NCBI RefSeq assembly: GCF_000003195.3
Contig: NC_012872.2
Coordinates: 992,001 to 1,056,000, forward strand
DNA length: 64,000 nt
Source: Sorghum bicolor
Taxonomy: Eukaryota > Streptophyta > Magnoliopsida > Poales > Poaceae
Direction: 5' to 3'
The position numbers were made by a program, and so were the translations under genes. How positions within the stretch are numbered: the first letter of the stretch is position 1; each line of letters starts with the position of its first letter. Shown here in pieces: positions 1 through 10,500 of the stretch. The notes under the pieces were generated by a model, which was not told the DNA's origin, did no database searches, and saw only the letters and a program-made list of their open reading frames with translations.

Positions 1-205
1 CACCTCCATCTAATTTGCTCTAGCTTCGTCACTGATACGGTGTGTAGCCGCACCTTCAAAAAATGTGAAAAACAGTGATTGTTATGTTCAATTTATGACC
101 TACGTACACCCGTATGATAAAAATCTATACGTCCACAAGACTAGCATACTCCCTTGAATTTGAATTTGCTCTAGCTCCGCCGCTATAAACATAAGTCAAA
201 TTTTA

Positions 206-443
206 GGCCTTGTTTAGTTTTCAAATTTTTTTAATTTTGGGCATTGTAGCATTTTCGTTTTAATTTGGTAATTAGTATCCAATCATGGACTAACTAGACT
301 CAAAAGATTTATCTCGTGATTTACAGTCAAACAGTGTAATTAGTTTTAGTTTTTGACTATATTTAGTGCTATATGCACGTGTCGCAATATTCGATATGAC
401 GGAGAATCTTGAAAAGTTTTTGTTTTTTGGATGAACTAAGGCC
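206..443. repeat. MITE, GGCCTTGTTTAGTT family (first of a tandem pair)
   Basis: About 238 bp. The left end reads GGCCTTGTTTAGTT and the right end is a shortened AACTAAGGCC. The interior has the family hallmarks: 'tgtagcattttcgtttt', 'agactcaaaagattt' and 'cgatatgacggagaatctt'. It shares its last GGCC with the next copy. The family's 3-bp target duplications elsewhere in this window suggest a PIF/Harbinger (Tourist-like) origin; that placement is inference. Confidence 0.85.
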
Positions 444-681
444 TTGTTTAGATGTGAATTTTTTTTGGATTTCGCTATTGTAGCACTTTCGTTTGTTTGT
501 GTCAAATATTGTCCAATTATAGACTAAATAAGGTCAAAAGACTCGTCTCGCGATTTACAGACAAATTGTGTAATTAATTTTTATTTTTATCTATATTTAG
601 TGCATCATGCATATGCCGCAAGATTCGATGTGGCGGGAAATCTCGAAAACTTTTTGGTTTTGTGATGAACTAAACAAGGCC
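440..681. repeat. MITE, GGCCTTGTTTAGTT family (second of a tandem pair)
   Basis: About 242 bp, running from GGCCTTGTTTAGAT to AACTAAACAAGGCC. It overlaps the first copy by four bases. TTA precedes the first copy and TAA follows this one, so the outer target site of the pair is not a clean duplication. Confidence 0.85.
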
Positions 682-1955
682 TAAGCAAGACAATAGCTAA
701 ACAAACAAGCCAAATTTTAGCTAAACAAACAAGGCCGGTCCTGACTCGTGACGACCTGCCTCTGTCGCTGTTGGATGTTGCTGTAACAAGAACAGGATTA
801 GGAAAGGAATGCAGTGGAAAGGGAACGGAACACTCTCAGCTCATCCGATCCAATCCCACTCGACTCTACCACTGACTGTGCAATTGACGGTGATTTGACT
901 TTGATGGTGACGTTTTGGTAGCTCCAATAATATGGGTGTAGTAGACGGTAATGATTTGGAGAGGGTCCCGGGCAGGGTGCTGGATTTGTCTCTAGAGAGT
1001 AGAGAGCGCAGACAGAGAGGCGTCTCCATCTCCATCTGATGCACATGCATGCATGCAATTGTACCGATGGATCGGGGGTCACCACCATACTCCTACTACT
1101 CTACTCCCTCCAAGTGTTTGTTGTAGCAGGTGCAGTAGCGAACAAGCAAATGAATGAAAACTTTGCATATTGTTTCTCTATCAGCATGCAGCATATAGTA
1201 TAGTCGTACGAGCTAGTATTTTGTTTCCCATCCCACTCCCACATACTATGGGATTGGGACGTTATTTCTCTCATCGTCAAATCCTGTTAGGGCGGGCGGG
1301 CGGGCAGGCAGCATTCAGCAATCAGCACGAAGCAGGAACAGGAAATGAAAGTGAAACCGCGTACAATCAGCAATCAGCGCCAAGCTGTTGACACGTCATC
1401 CATTTGACAAGTCTGTGTGGATGGATGTGGTAATAAACCTGCAGCTTTTCGTGCCGCCGCCCCGATGTGCGAGACGCAGAGCTTGCTGCCTTGTGCGTCC
1501 GCAGCGCCATTAATTTGGAGGCGTCTTATTCTGATCCACGACTGCACGTTGCAATTGCACCGAGCAGCGAGCACCGTGCTACGACTCTCCATTTGGGCGT
1601 CTCTGCTTGTCTACTGTTGTTTCAAGGAAGTTCCAAGCCTTTTAGCTTTCCTGGTCTTCTCTCAACGACTGACGGAATCTCTGATACTCGACCGCTCTGC
1701 AACTTTCCCCTGCTTGTTACAGTTCTCTCCTACCCTACCGACGGCAGAACGGAGGATTAAAACAGGATAGTATGTAATAGTAGCGATGAAAGCAGAGAGA
1801 GAGTTGTTTGCTGTTTCCAGTTTAAAAACCACACAGTTGAGAGTTGAAGGAGACGCATGCAAGGAGCTACCCATAGCTACTAGTTGATGCCGATGGGCAT
1901 GCATGCAATTTGCGTCGTCCTTGCATTGGCTCCATCGGCTGGATAATGTGAAACA

Positions 1956-2024
<69 letters not shown>

Positions 2025-2995
2025 CCTACAAGTGCACGTTGCAATGTGAAACAGTAGTCTCGGCATACACTGTGGCTGGAGTACACCGCACATGGAAGGA
2101 CACGGACGATGGATGAGGGAATCGTCCATCCATCCTCCATCTGTCTCGATCATATCTCGAGTCTGGTCACCTCAGCTAGCTGCTGCTCCGGCCGTCTCAT
2201 CTTTTCACCAAAGGATGCATATATGCATGGGGATGCATATATATATATATATATATATAGGCGTACAGCACGAGACGCGACACGCTCACTCACGAGTCAC
2301 GACTGAACACCGCATGCACATGCACGTCCGTCCGGCCCTGAAAGTCTGAAACTGAAACCCTGCCGTGCCTGCTTCAGCTCACACGGAGAGTAGTAGGAAG
2401 GCAAGGCATAGACGAACACGCAGTGGCCGGCCGGTGGCACACACAAGATGGACTTCACAAGTGAACGGCCAGCAGCTGCCTGCTATGACGATATGAACGA
2501 TCGAGCAGGATGGAACACAAGTAATGTCCGGATAACAATACAATACAATACAACTGGCCGGCCGGGGATCGATCGGAGCTGCAAACGGCGGCGGTACGTA
2601 CGGTGTTGATGAACGATCGAGCAGGATGCCACGTCCTTGCCTACAACTACATACAGGGTTCAGGTCAGAGATCTCGCAATCGCAAACGTGCAACGCCCCT
2701 CGGATCCTTCGTACCTCACCAAGCGTTGGCATATATACAGTACTATGCACGTGCACACGGATCGATCCAAGCAAGCAGATGAAGACAAGGATGCCATATA
2801 TAACAGCTTGAGCTAATTTAAGCCAGCTGGGTTGTATCAGTTGCCCGATTAGAACTACTCTTAGCCAGTTGTATTCCACTTGCACATGTAAAGCCAGAGA
2901 GGCAGGCCACGAGCCATCATAAAAAATATTATTGACTAATTTATTGTAAAAAAAAAATTACTGATGGATGATTGGGCTAACAATCTCAGTTCTCA
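682..2995. other. Intergenic DNA without a supported gene
   Basis: Mixed-composition DNA with short open frames on both strands, none showing a recognisable domain or a consistent splice structure. It holds a long TA microsatellite near 1957, a shorter (AT)n run near 2238-2259 and many ATGCAT/GATC-rich palindromic words. Nothing suggests a conserved protein. Confidence 0.6.
1957..2022. repeat. (TA)33 microsatellite
   Basis: An uninterrupted TA dinucleotide run of 66 bp. The 14-mer aatgtgaaacagta occurs at its left edge (1945-1958) and again just after it (2043-2056), so the run sits inside a short direct duplication. The IYIYIY open frames across it are simple-repeat artefacts. Confidence 0.95.
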
Positions 2996-3232
2996 GGCCT
3001 TGTTCAGTTCTCAAAAAATATCCAAAAGTTTTCAAGATTTCTTGTCATATTTAATTTTACAGCATATAAATGGAGCATTAAATATAGACGATAACAAAAA
3101 CTAATTATATAATTTGTCTGTAATTTGCGAGACGAATATTTTAAAACTAGTTAGTTTATAATTAAATAATATTTATCAAATACAAATAAAAATACTACAG
3201 AAACCGAAACCAAAATATTTTACCAACCGGCC
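2996..3232. repeat. MITE, GGCCTTGTTTAGTT family, TCA target duplication
   Basis: Starts GGCCTTGTTCAGTT and ends CCAACCGGCC. TCA directly precedes (2993-2995) and follows (3233-3235) the element, a clean 3-bp target duplication. The interior is in the opposite orientation to the 206-443 copy: gcattaaatatagacg comes before ttgtctgtaatttgcgagac. Confidence 0.85.
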
Positions 3233-3469
3233 TCAGCGAACAGGGCGTGCACCCGGTACCCGCACCCGGCCGCACTCTCCTTTCCGTGCGCTTGTCGTCG
3301 TCGTCGGCTGCAGAGGCTGTCTGTCTGCCTCTGTGTGTGCTCGTCGATCCGTCGATCGATGCGTCGTCCTTCCCAGATCGCTGCAGCAGCGTGCAGAAAA
3401 AACACATGTCGTGTGGGATGACTCTTGGCTCTTGGCCCGGGCTCCGGGGTCACTGCTAGAAACTTCTAG

Positions 3470-3708
3470 GGCCTTGTTTTCGAAAAAATTTTAGATTTCG
3501 CTACGGTAGCATTTTCATTTTTATTTAACAAATATTGTTCAATCATAAACTAACTAGGATCAAAAGATTCGTCTCGCGATTCACAGATAAACTGTGTAAT
3601 TAGTTTTTGTTTTCGTCTATATTTAATGCTTCATGCATGTGCCGTAAGATTCGATGTGATAGAAAATCTTAAAAACTTTTTGAATTTTGGGGTGAACTAA
3701 ACAAGGCC
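3470..3708. repeat. MITE, GGCCTTGTTTAGTT family
   Basis: About 239 bp, from GGCCTTGTTTTCG to AACTAAACAAGGCC, with the family interior (ctacggtagcattttcat, gattcgtctcgcgattcaca, gattcgatgtgat). Flanking bases do not give an unambiguous target duplication. Confidence 0.85.
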
Positions 3709-4286
3709 AGATGCTGCTGCAGCATTGCGGACGGACGATCGGCCACAGCTACGTATCTCGGCCACAGGACAAATGCCCGGGGCTCATGACATGCACGCAG
3801 TGCAGGGTACTAGCCGTACTCTAGGTCTTCTTAGGTGTTTTTTTATGTTAGAGAAGGTTTTTTTTATTCTGCTAAAAAATTAAGGATGGAAAAGTCAAAT
3901 GATAAATTGTTGGAGATGCTCTTAGTCTATAGTTGAACAATAATTATCAAATAAAAACGAAAATGCTACAGTATCCAAATTCAAAAAAAATATTATAATC
4001 CTATTCGTTTGGCTCATAAAACATAGTAAAAAAAATATTGTTTTCTGATTATTGTGTGAGAAAAATACTATTAGGTGGCTGTCAGATTCGGCGCAGCTTA
4101 AGCGAACAGGCTTAGACTATAGCTGCGTATAGAGGAGACGCCCGCCGTACGTTTCTTTCACGGATTGCACGCCCAGCGTAGTACATGCATTTTAGCATCT
4201 TTGAGTCTTCATACGGTAGATTTGGGCAACATGTATATACTACACAGCAAGTGAATGCAGTGTACAGGCACAAGCTGCGGGCTCTT
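3709..4286. other. Intergenic DNA with a partial MITE
   Basis: No gene is supported. Positions about 3925-4000 hold half of a GGCCTTGTTTAGTT-family MITE in reverse orientation. Positions about 4003-4113 start cctattcgtttggctc and end aagcgaacaggctta, the look of another small inverted-repeat element. Confidence 0.5.
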
Positions 4287-4521
4287 GGCCTTGTTTAGTT
4301 CGCAAAAAATTTCGTTTTTTTGCTACTGTAACATTTTCGTTTTTATTTAACAAATATTGTTTAAACAAAAAGTAACTAGGCTCAAAAGATTCATCTCACA
4401 AATTACAGATAAACTGTGCAATTAGTTTTTATTTTCATCTATATTTAATACTCCATGCATACGACCAAAGATTCGATGTGACGAAGAATCTTGAAAATTT
4501 TTGCGAACTAAACAAAAGGCC
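4287..4521. repeat. MITE, GGCCTTGTTTAGTT family
   Basis: About 235 bp, with left end GGCCTTGTTTAGTTCGC and right end GCGAACTAAACAAAAGGCC. The interior matches the family (cattttcgtttttattta, aagattcatctcaca, gattcgatgtgacg). No clear target duplication. Confidence 0.85.
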
Positions 4522-4649
4522 TGAATATAAAAACCTACTACACGACGTGATCTGTTCTCGGTTCAAGAAGAACAAGACTACACGAGGTGAACATGGCCGT
4601 GGATCGATTGTAGTCAGTGCGGGCAGCCAGTTCCAAAACAGCAGTGTTA

Positions 4650-5115
4650 GGTCTTGTTTTAGTTGGTTAAAATTTTTTATTTTGCCTATGGTAATATTTT
4701 TATTTGTATTTATTAATTATTGTTTAATTATGAAATTACTAGGTTTAAAAAATTTACCTCGTAAATTACAGACGAACTGCGCAAGTTATTTTTATCTATA
4801 TTTAGGCCTTATTTAGTTCACCCCAAAAACAAAAAACTTTTCAAGATTCTCCATCATGTCGAATCTTCCGACACATGCATGGAGTATTAAATATAGATAA
4901 AAATAAAAACTAATTACACAGTTTATATGTAAATCACGAGATGAATCTTTTGAGTCTAGTTACTCCATGATTGAACAATGTTGTTAAATAAAAACGAAAT
5001 TGTTACAGTACCCTCAACCAAAAAAATTTTGGGAACTAAATAAGCCTTAATACTTCATGTATTTGCTGTAAAATTTGACGTAGTGAGAGATCTTCAAAAT
5101 TTTGAAACTAATAAA
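4650..5115. repeat. MITE copy interrupted by a second MITE
   Basis: A degenerate GGCCTTGTTTAGTT-family element runs from ggtcttgttttagttgg (4650) to tatattta (4804). It resumes at 5047 with ttaatacttcatgta and fades at gaaactaataaacc. The break falls exactly at the insertion site of the copy at 4805-5046, so this is the older element. Confidence 0.75.
4805..5046. repeat. MITE nested in another copy of its own family
   Basis: 242 bp, from GGCCTTATTTAGTTC to GAACTAAATAAGCC, flanked by TTA on both sides (4802-4804 and 5047-5049). It splits the older related element at 4650-5115 within the word tatattta/atacttc. The exact 3-bp duplication fixes both ends. Confidence 0.9.
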
Positions 5116-5689
5116 CCAACTCTCTAGTGTCATGAAGGACAGCCATACAGTATCATCGGACAAACTCTCTAGTGTCCACGTCTTGTTCCTATGGCCCACA
5201 GAACATGCACCATGCATGCAAGCGTATGGAGCACTCATTCGCGGGACGGACATGGCACCCATTGCACGGATTCAGGAGGATGAAAGCGTACGGCACACGG
5301 ATCGGAACAAGGAACGATACATTTTGGTAGCTTTGTTGTACAGTACATACTTGTACGTACGAGTATAGTAGGTCCCAATGGAGCATCGGCATGCACAGAC
5401 CAATATCTTTCTGGCATCTGCTGCCGCATAATATATATGTATACGGAGCAGTAGTATTTTCGTTCTCGGTTTTGTCTGAACATGACAATGCGTAGCGTGG
5501 ACCCAAGTGTACGGTTCTGGAGTCCGGAGCATCCCAAGAGATCAGGCAGGGTTCTGTTGTATCCAACTTGCATTTGTTTGTTTGGCTGGAAATACTGTTC
5601 GCTGACTTAATATGGGAGAAAAAGAATGTTAAATAGTTGATTGATTCGACAAATAAGTTCAAGCGAACTGAAGGGTGATGCAGGCCAGA
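5116..5689. other. Intergenic DNA without a supported gene
   Basis: The open frames here are short, lack domains and run on both strands. No repeat family or RNA gene was recognised. Confidence 0.5.
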
Positions 5690-6688
5690 GGCTTCAACGA
5701 AACATGAAGAAGATGGATGAAGCACACCTTGCAATCTCTCGATCAGCACTCAGCATTATTGGTGAATGGCTGCCCCGGGCCATGGATCAGTTGCCGACGT
5801 GGCCTACAGCAAGGCAACCCCATTTCTCCATATTTGTTCATCCTAATTGCAGATGTACATGTACTCCAAGTGCTCATCAGAAGGGCTACAGACATCAGAC
5901 ATCCAATTTGTGACAGGTGCTGGTCTGCTGAATACCCAGTGCTGGAGTATGCAGATGACACCCTACTGCTAGTTAATGGGGAGTTATCAGACATCCAGGC
6001 TCTTAGAAGGGTGCTTGACCAGTTTGCAGAGCCCACCGGGCTTCAGCGTTCAGATCAACTACGTACATAAATACTGTTGTAGTATATGTATTGCTACCCT
6101 TGGATGTAGACATGTAGTAGAATAGAAGGCTTCCCACAGACATGCCTGGGCCTGACAGTGTCAAACAAATAAACTACGCCTAGCCAAATGTGATAAATAT
6201 CTTGCCGGATGACAAACAGCACTGCTGAACCAAATGCCGAAACACATTGGTGAATTCAGTATTAGACAGTCAAATAGCATATTTGCCGTGGGTGCTCTGG
6301 CAATTCCACCTGGGGCAATTCATCAGATCGATAAAAGACGCCGTTCCTTCCTCTCATCAGGTTCTGCAAACTTTAGTGGCGCCAAGTGCCGCACAATTCT
6401 GTTAGGCTGCCAGCATACTGCACAATTCTGGAGTGCTCTGCAGATTCCAACAAACCAATTCAGTCACCGGATCATATACCACGTAAGTACGCACTTTGGC
6501 ACACCTTCCTACTATTGTGCTGCTGGCACATCTGGAAGAGGCGCAACAACGTGGTCCTCAGGAACGAAAGATGATAACGACAGTAATGCTGCTTTCGCCG
6601 GACTCGATGATTCACGGCTCTGTAATTTAGTAGCACATTTCAAGTTCTATGTTGCAAATTTGCATAGAATTAACCCAAAAAAAAAAAA
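5690..6688 (+). pseudogene. LINE (non-LTR retrotransposon) remnant with host exon fragment
   Basis: A decayed LINE open reading frame in several frames. From about 5795 it encodes RRGLQQGNPISPYLFIL and at about 5948 YADDTLLL, the signature blocks of a non-LTR reverse transcriptase. Around 6320 IDKRRRSFLSSG and at 6400-6570 QFWSAL and WHIWKRRNN are the C-terminal region of plant LINE proteins. The stretch between these last blocks is shorter than in an intact element, so it is internally deleted as well as 5' truncated. It ends with a 12-base A run (6677-6688), consistent with plus-strand retroposition. Positions 6570-6612 are a near-copy of PAT1 exon 2 from the same window. Not functional. 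Confidence 0.75.
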
Positions 6689-7538
6689 GAACTGCAATCG
6701 CTTCTTAGCAGCACTTATGAATGCAAAGTCTTCCCAAAAGTAGAGCATCACACGAAGCTTTAAGGATGTTAGTACCCCAGAATCACCAAAACAACAGATA
6801 TATAGCAGAATCCCAATGAACTCATTACAAACTTGACAGCTTCAAAAGATAATTGTATCCAGTTACGAATATAATATAACCGAGAAAAAAGAAACATCAA
6901 TCTTCAAATGGCTACAAAACCAAAGACCAACTTCCAAGCGTTTGCTAGTGTACATGTGTTACCACATCTTTTTGGCACTCCTTTTCGTGGTCACGGAGAA
7001 CCTCCAAGTCCAGAGTGAAATAAGAATCTTGCATGCCTTGACACCACTACAGATATTGCAAACTGAAACACCTACAGCTTGAAATATTTTGTTGCAATGT
7101 TGGGCATTGCCTTCAAGGAACGTGCTGTACAGCCACTAAATCTGGCTCTAGAAACAGCAGGGGTTCAGTTCCCTCCTAGAGCCAACAAAACACAGCCCTG
7201 CAAAAGGAAACTATCCTGGTAGTCTATCTAGAGGTGTGATGCAACAATGCAGAGAGAATACGGTTTCCTAACAAAGGGACTTTATGATCCAAACCTGGGA
7301 GATACATCCACTTAACACCAGCACGCCCATACTGCACCCAACTCAATTGTAGCTCATGCTCCTTACTCCTTAGAGGGTCACATCTGTAACCTCTATTAGT
7401 GGAACAGGCACAAGGAACACTCAATTCGTTGGGCAGGCCTGTATGATAGAATAAAAAAACGCATCTAGCGCACTCATATTTGCTGACCACCTTAACTTGG
7501 TATTGTTTCAGATGCCATGTTTCCACCCAGCTGCCCTG
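6689..7538. other. Probable PAT1 3' untranslated region and downstream DNA
   Basis: No coding signal with a domain is visible. The part nearest 7538 lies directly after the PAT1 stop codon on the minus strand and probably contains its 3' UTR, but the end of the transcript cannot be set from sequence alone. Confidence 0.4.
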
Positions 7539-10500
7539 TCACCCGTCAGAACTATGGCCAGCGACAGGCAAAGTCCGCTGGGCGAACTCAAGCAATAGTC
7601 TGCGCTGTTGCTCATCTGTGTGAGGAAGACTGGCACGCAGAAGCTCAACTGGAAGTTCCTTGTGTATAACTGTTGCAGCAGCAGGGTGCTTGTGCATAGT
7701 ATGAACCATGCTGTCAAATTTACTCACGCAATACTTTGTAAGCAGCCCAAAGAAAGCATTAAACGATGCTTGCCACAGGGCTCGGTTTGGAGCGCTATAG
7801 TCTGGTGCAGCAGGATGCTCAGTGAGAAGGTCTGTTGCTCTATCCAGGACAGACTTTATGATGACAGTGGCACCATCACCAGCAGCATATCCAAGGGGTC
7901 GAAGAGGTGGATGCTCAGACGAGCAAACAATTGCTGCAAGACAAGCACTGAGGCCACTTAAGTCCATCCCACGAATGCATGCAGCTACAGCACTAGCTAG
8001 TTTAGTTACTGTCTCAGCTGAACCATCATCGGAGGGCAAATTTCCAAACACAAACCTCAGATGCCGAAATACTGCCATGCAAACTATCCTTGCAAGATCG
8101 CTACCAGGTACCATGATGTTGATATAGCGTGCAAGTAGTTTCCGGCCCTTGGGTAGAGAAACAATGCGAAGAAATACCAAATCATCATTTGCAGACAAAT
8201 GTGTTTTTTTATTTGGACCTAGTGGATCAACCAACTGCAGTGATTCTGCCAGCTGACCAAGGAGAGATTGCCTTCTGTTTTTAAGTTGTAAACCACCATC
8301 TTGCTGCTGGCTAAATTGAAGCAAGCGATCAATATCATCTATATCAAGTAGTAGGGAGAGTCCATCCTCAATTGTGATCCTAGCAGCTAGCAGAGGCTCC
8401 TGATCAAGAGGCTTTGAAATAAGAGTGTTATCGTCAGTTGCAGAAGCTGGTTCAACATCAAGAAGTGGGCGTGGCCTCCGGATGGAAGAAAATGGCAGTC
8501 TCCCAAGGGCATCGACCTTAAGGTATGCATGTGGCTCATCTTTACTCCGCGCACATGATGATGGATCCCGAATCAAGGTTGGGTAGAAGCGGTGCTTCGA
8601 CCTTCCATCCACATATCTGCTGGCCAGACAAGCTTGATGGTAATAATCATCGATGTATGGATCATTTATGTGAGTGGCGGCATGCTGTATTCTTAAAATG
8701 TTTTCAAGTTCTTCAGTGGACATATACTTGGATCTAAATCTTGACCTCCCATTACCCATCTTCATAATACCAAACTCAGAGCCTTGGAATGGAAAATGGT
8801 GACCTTGCCTTCCATGGTGCATTGATGATCTTGCTCTTGGATCACTGAACTCAGGCATCCCAAAATTATCAAACCTATTCATCATATGTGGTGGATGCTG
8901 GGGACCAAACATGTGTGCCTGTGTTCTTGATGACTGCTGTGAAGATTGCTGAATTGGGAGCAAGCCATGGTGTTGGCGTATTGTCGGCATTTGAGGGGGC
9001 ATGAATGTATTCGGACGTTGTAGATGGTTTGGCAGCAAATTTGGCATGTTGCTGGCAGTTTCCCCATGAAACTGCCCATTATTCAGCAGATGACCTTGTT
9101 GCGCACTGTTGTTAGTTGAGAAGCTTGTTGAAATCATATGGCCCCGGTTTCCACCAAACAATGGCTCTGGAGGTGTCCCTCCACGAGGAAACTGGGAGAA
9201 TGGGACATCACTTTGTGCAGACATATGCATCTGAAATTCATTGAAAGATGGCATGTTCATCTGATGTGGCTGTCGAGGCACTGAATTGGGTGGACCACTA
9301 GGTGGATGGTTTGACATGTATGGTGCATTTGGTGCAGGAATGACTTCAGCAGGATTGTACTGAGGCTCCTTTTGTGGGTATGAGGATGTCCGGTGCAAAG
9401 GAGATGGCCTGGGTCCAAGAACAGGTTCATTATGATTGTTTTGTTCCTGTTGCTGAGGGGATGAGGATGTTCTGTGCAATCTGGAATCAGCAAGGAGAGA
9501 AGAATGATGCGGTGGAGGCCACCAGCCATTGCCATTTGGTCCTTGCTTAGCAACTTGCACGTACTGATCAGGCCAGAGTGGGGAATCAAATTCTGGAGCC
9601 CAGTCAGCAGCAGCAGAACCTATCAAAGTGGTAAAATATCACATTAGAACAAAGAAAATGGACGTGCAGATGTGAGATGTAGCAGTTCAACTGCAACGCA
9701 TGAGAACATTATTTATATAAAAAAGAGCATATATGAATAATCTCTTCTTCTTTATGAAAATCTCTGTATAAACAATTAAACAGTCAAATAAAAGGAATGA
9801 CTAATTATGTCATCTGGCAATGGCAAAATCCATCAGGGCATCCCACAAAACAATTATCAAAGAAGGCCGGGTCAAGTGGCCCTTAAAAAAAGTAAATATA
9901 TTACCATGTTATGAAAATTTCTTAAGAGTTTACAAGGACATCTAGATCATAATAAACATGTTCAAGAACTCTGATCTATCTAAATATTTAGTATTAGGTA
10001 AGATATTCAAATATTCTTCTTGGTAAGGCAAATTGTTCCTGGTACAAGTATTATTTAAAGCAAGCAAATAAACCCATAAAATTCTTAAACCAAAGAAAGA
10101 ATTATACAGATTATTAACCAGAATGGCACAACTCACTTTCTCTTGAAAAAGAAGTCCCAAGGTTATTTACCCCAATATGCTTTGGTAGGTTAACATCTCT
10201 TCTTAGCTGAAAATGAAACACACAAAATTTTAAAAAGGTACGGTATGTATATCTCAAGAATAATATTTTACAATGAGAAGTTCATAGGAAAGGATAACAT
10301 ATGCAGGCAATTTAACTCTAATAATCAAGCCCAGCAGGTAAATCCAGTACACACAGCCCATATGAAATGTGTATTCTGCAGTAATTCTGTGATTCTTTTG
10401 TTTCTGTGATAATTATGTACATATATAAGAAGAACCTGAAACAGCAAGCATGGTATATCGCAAGATCTACAAGAAAGGTAGAAATCCCAAGTATGAAACA

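Noticed and set aside
1662..2153. Minus-strand open frame of 163 residues with an IYIYIY run
   Set aside because: It is created by the TA microsatellite; no domain, no splice context and no conserved flanks.
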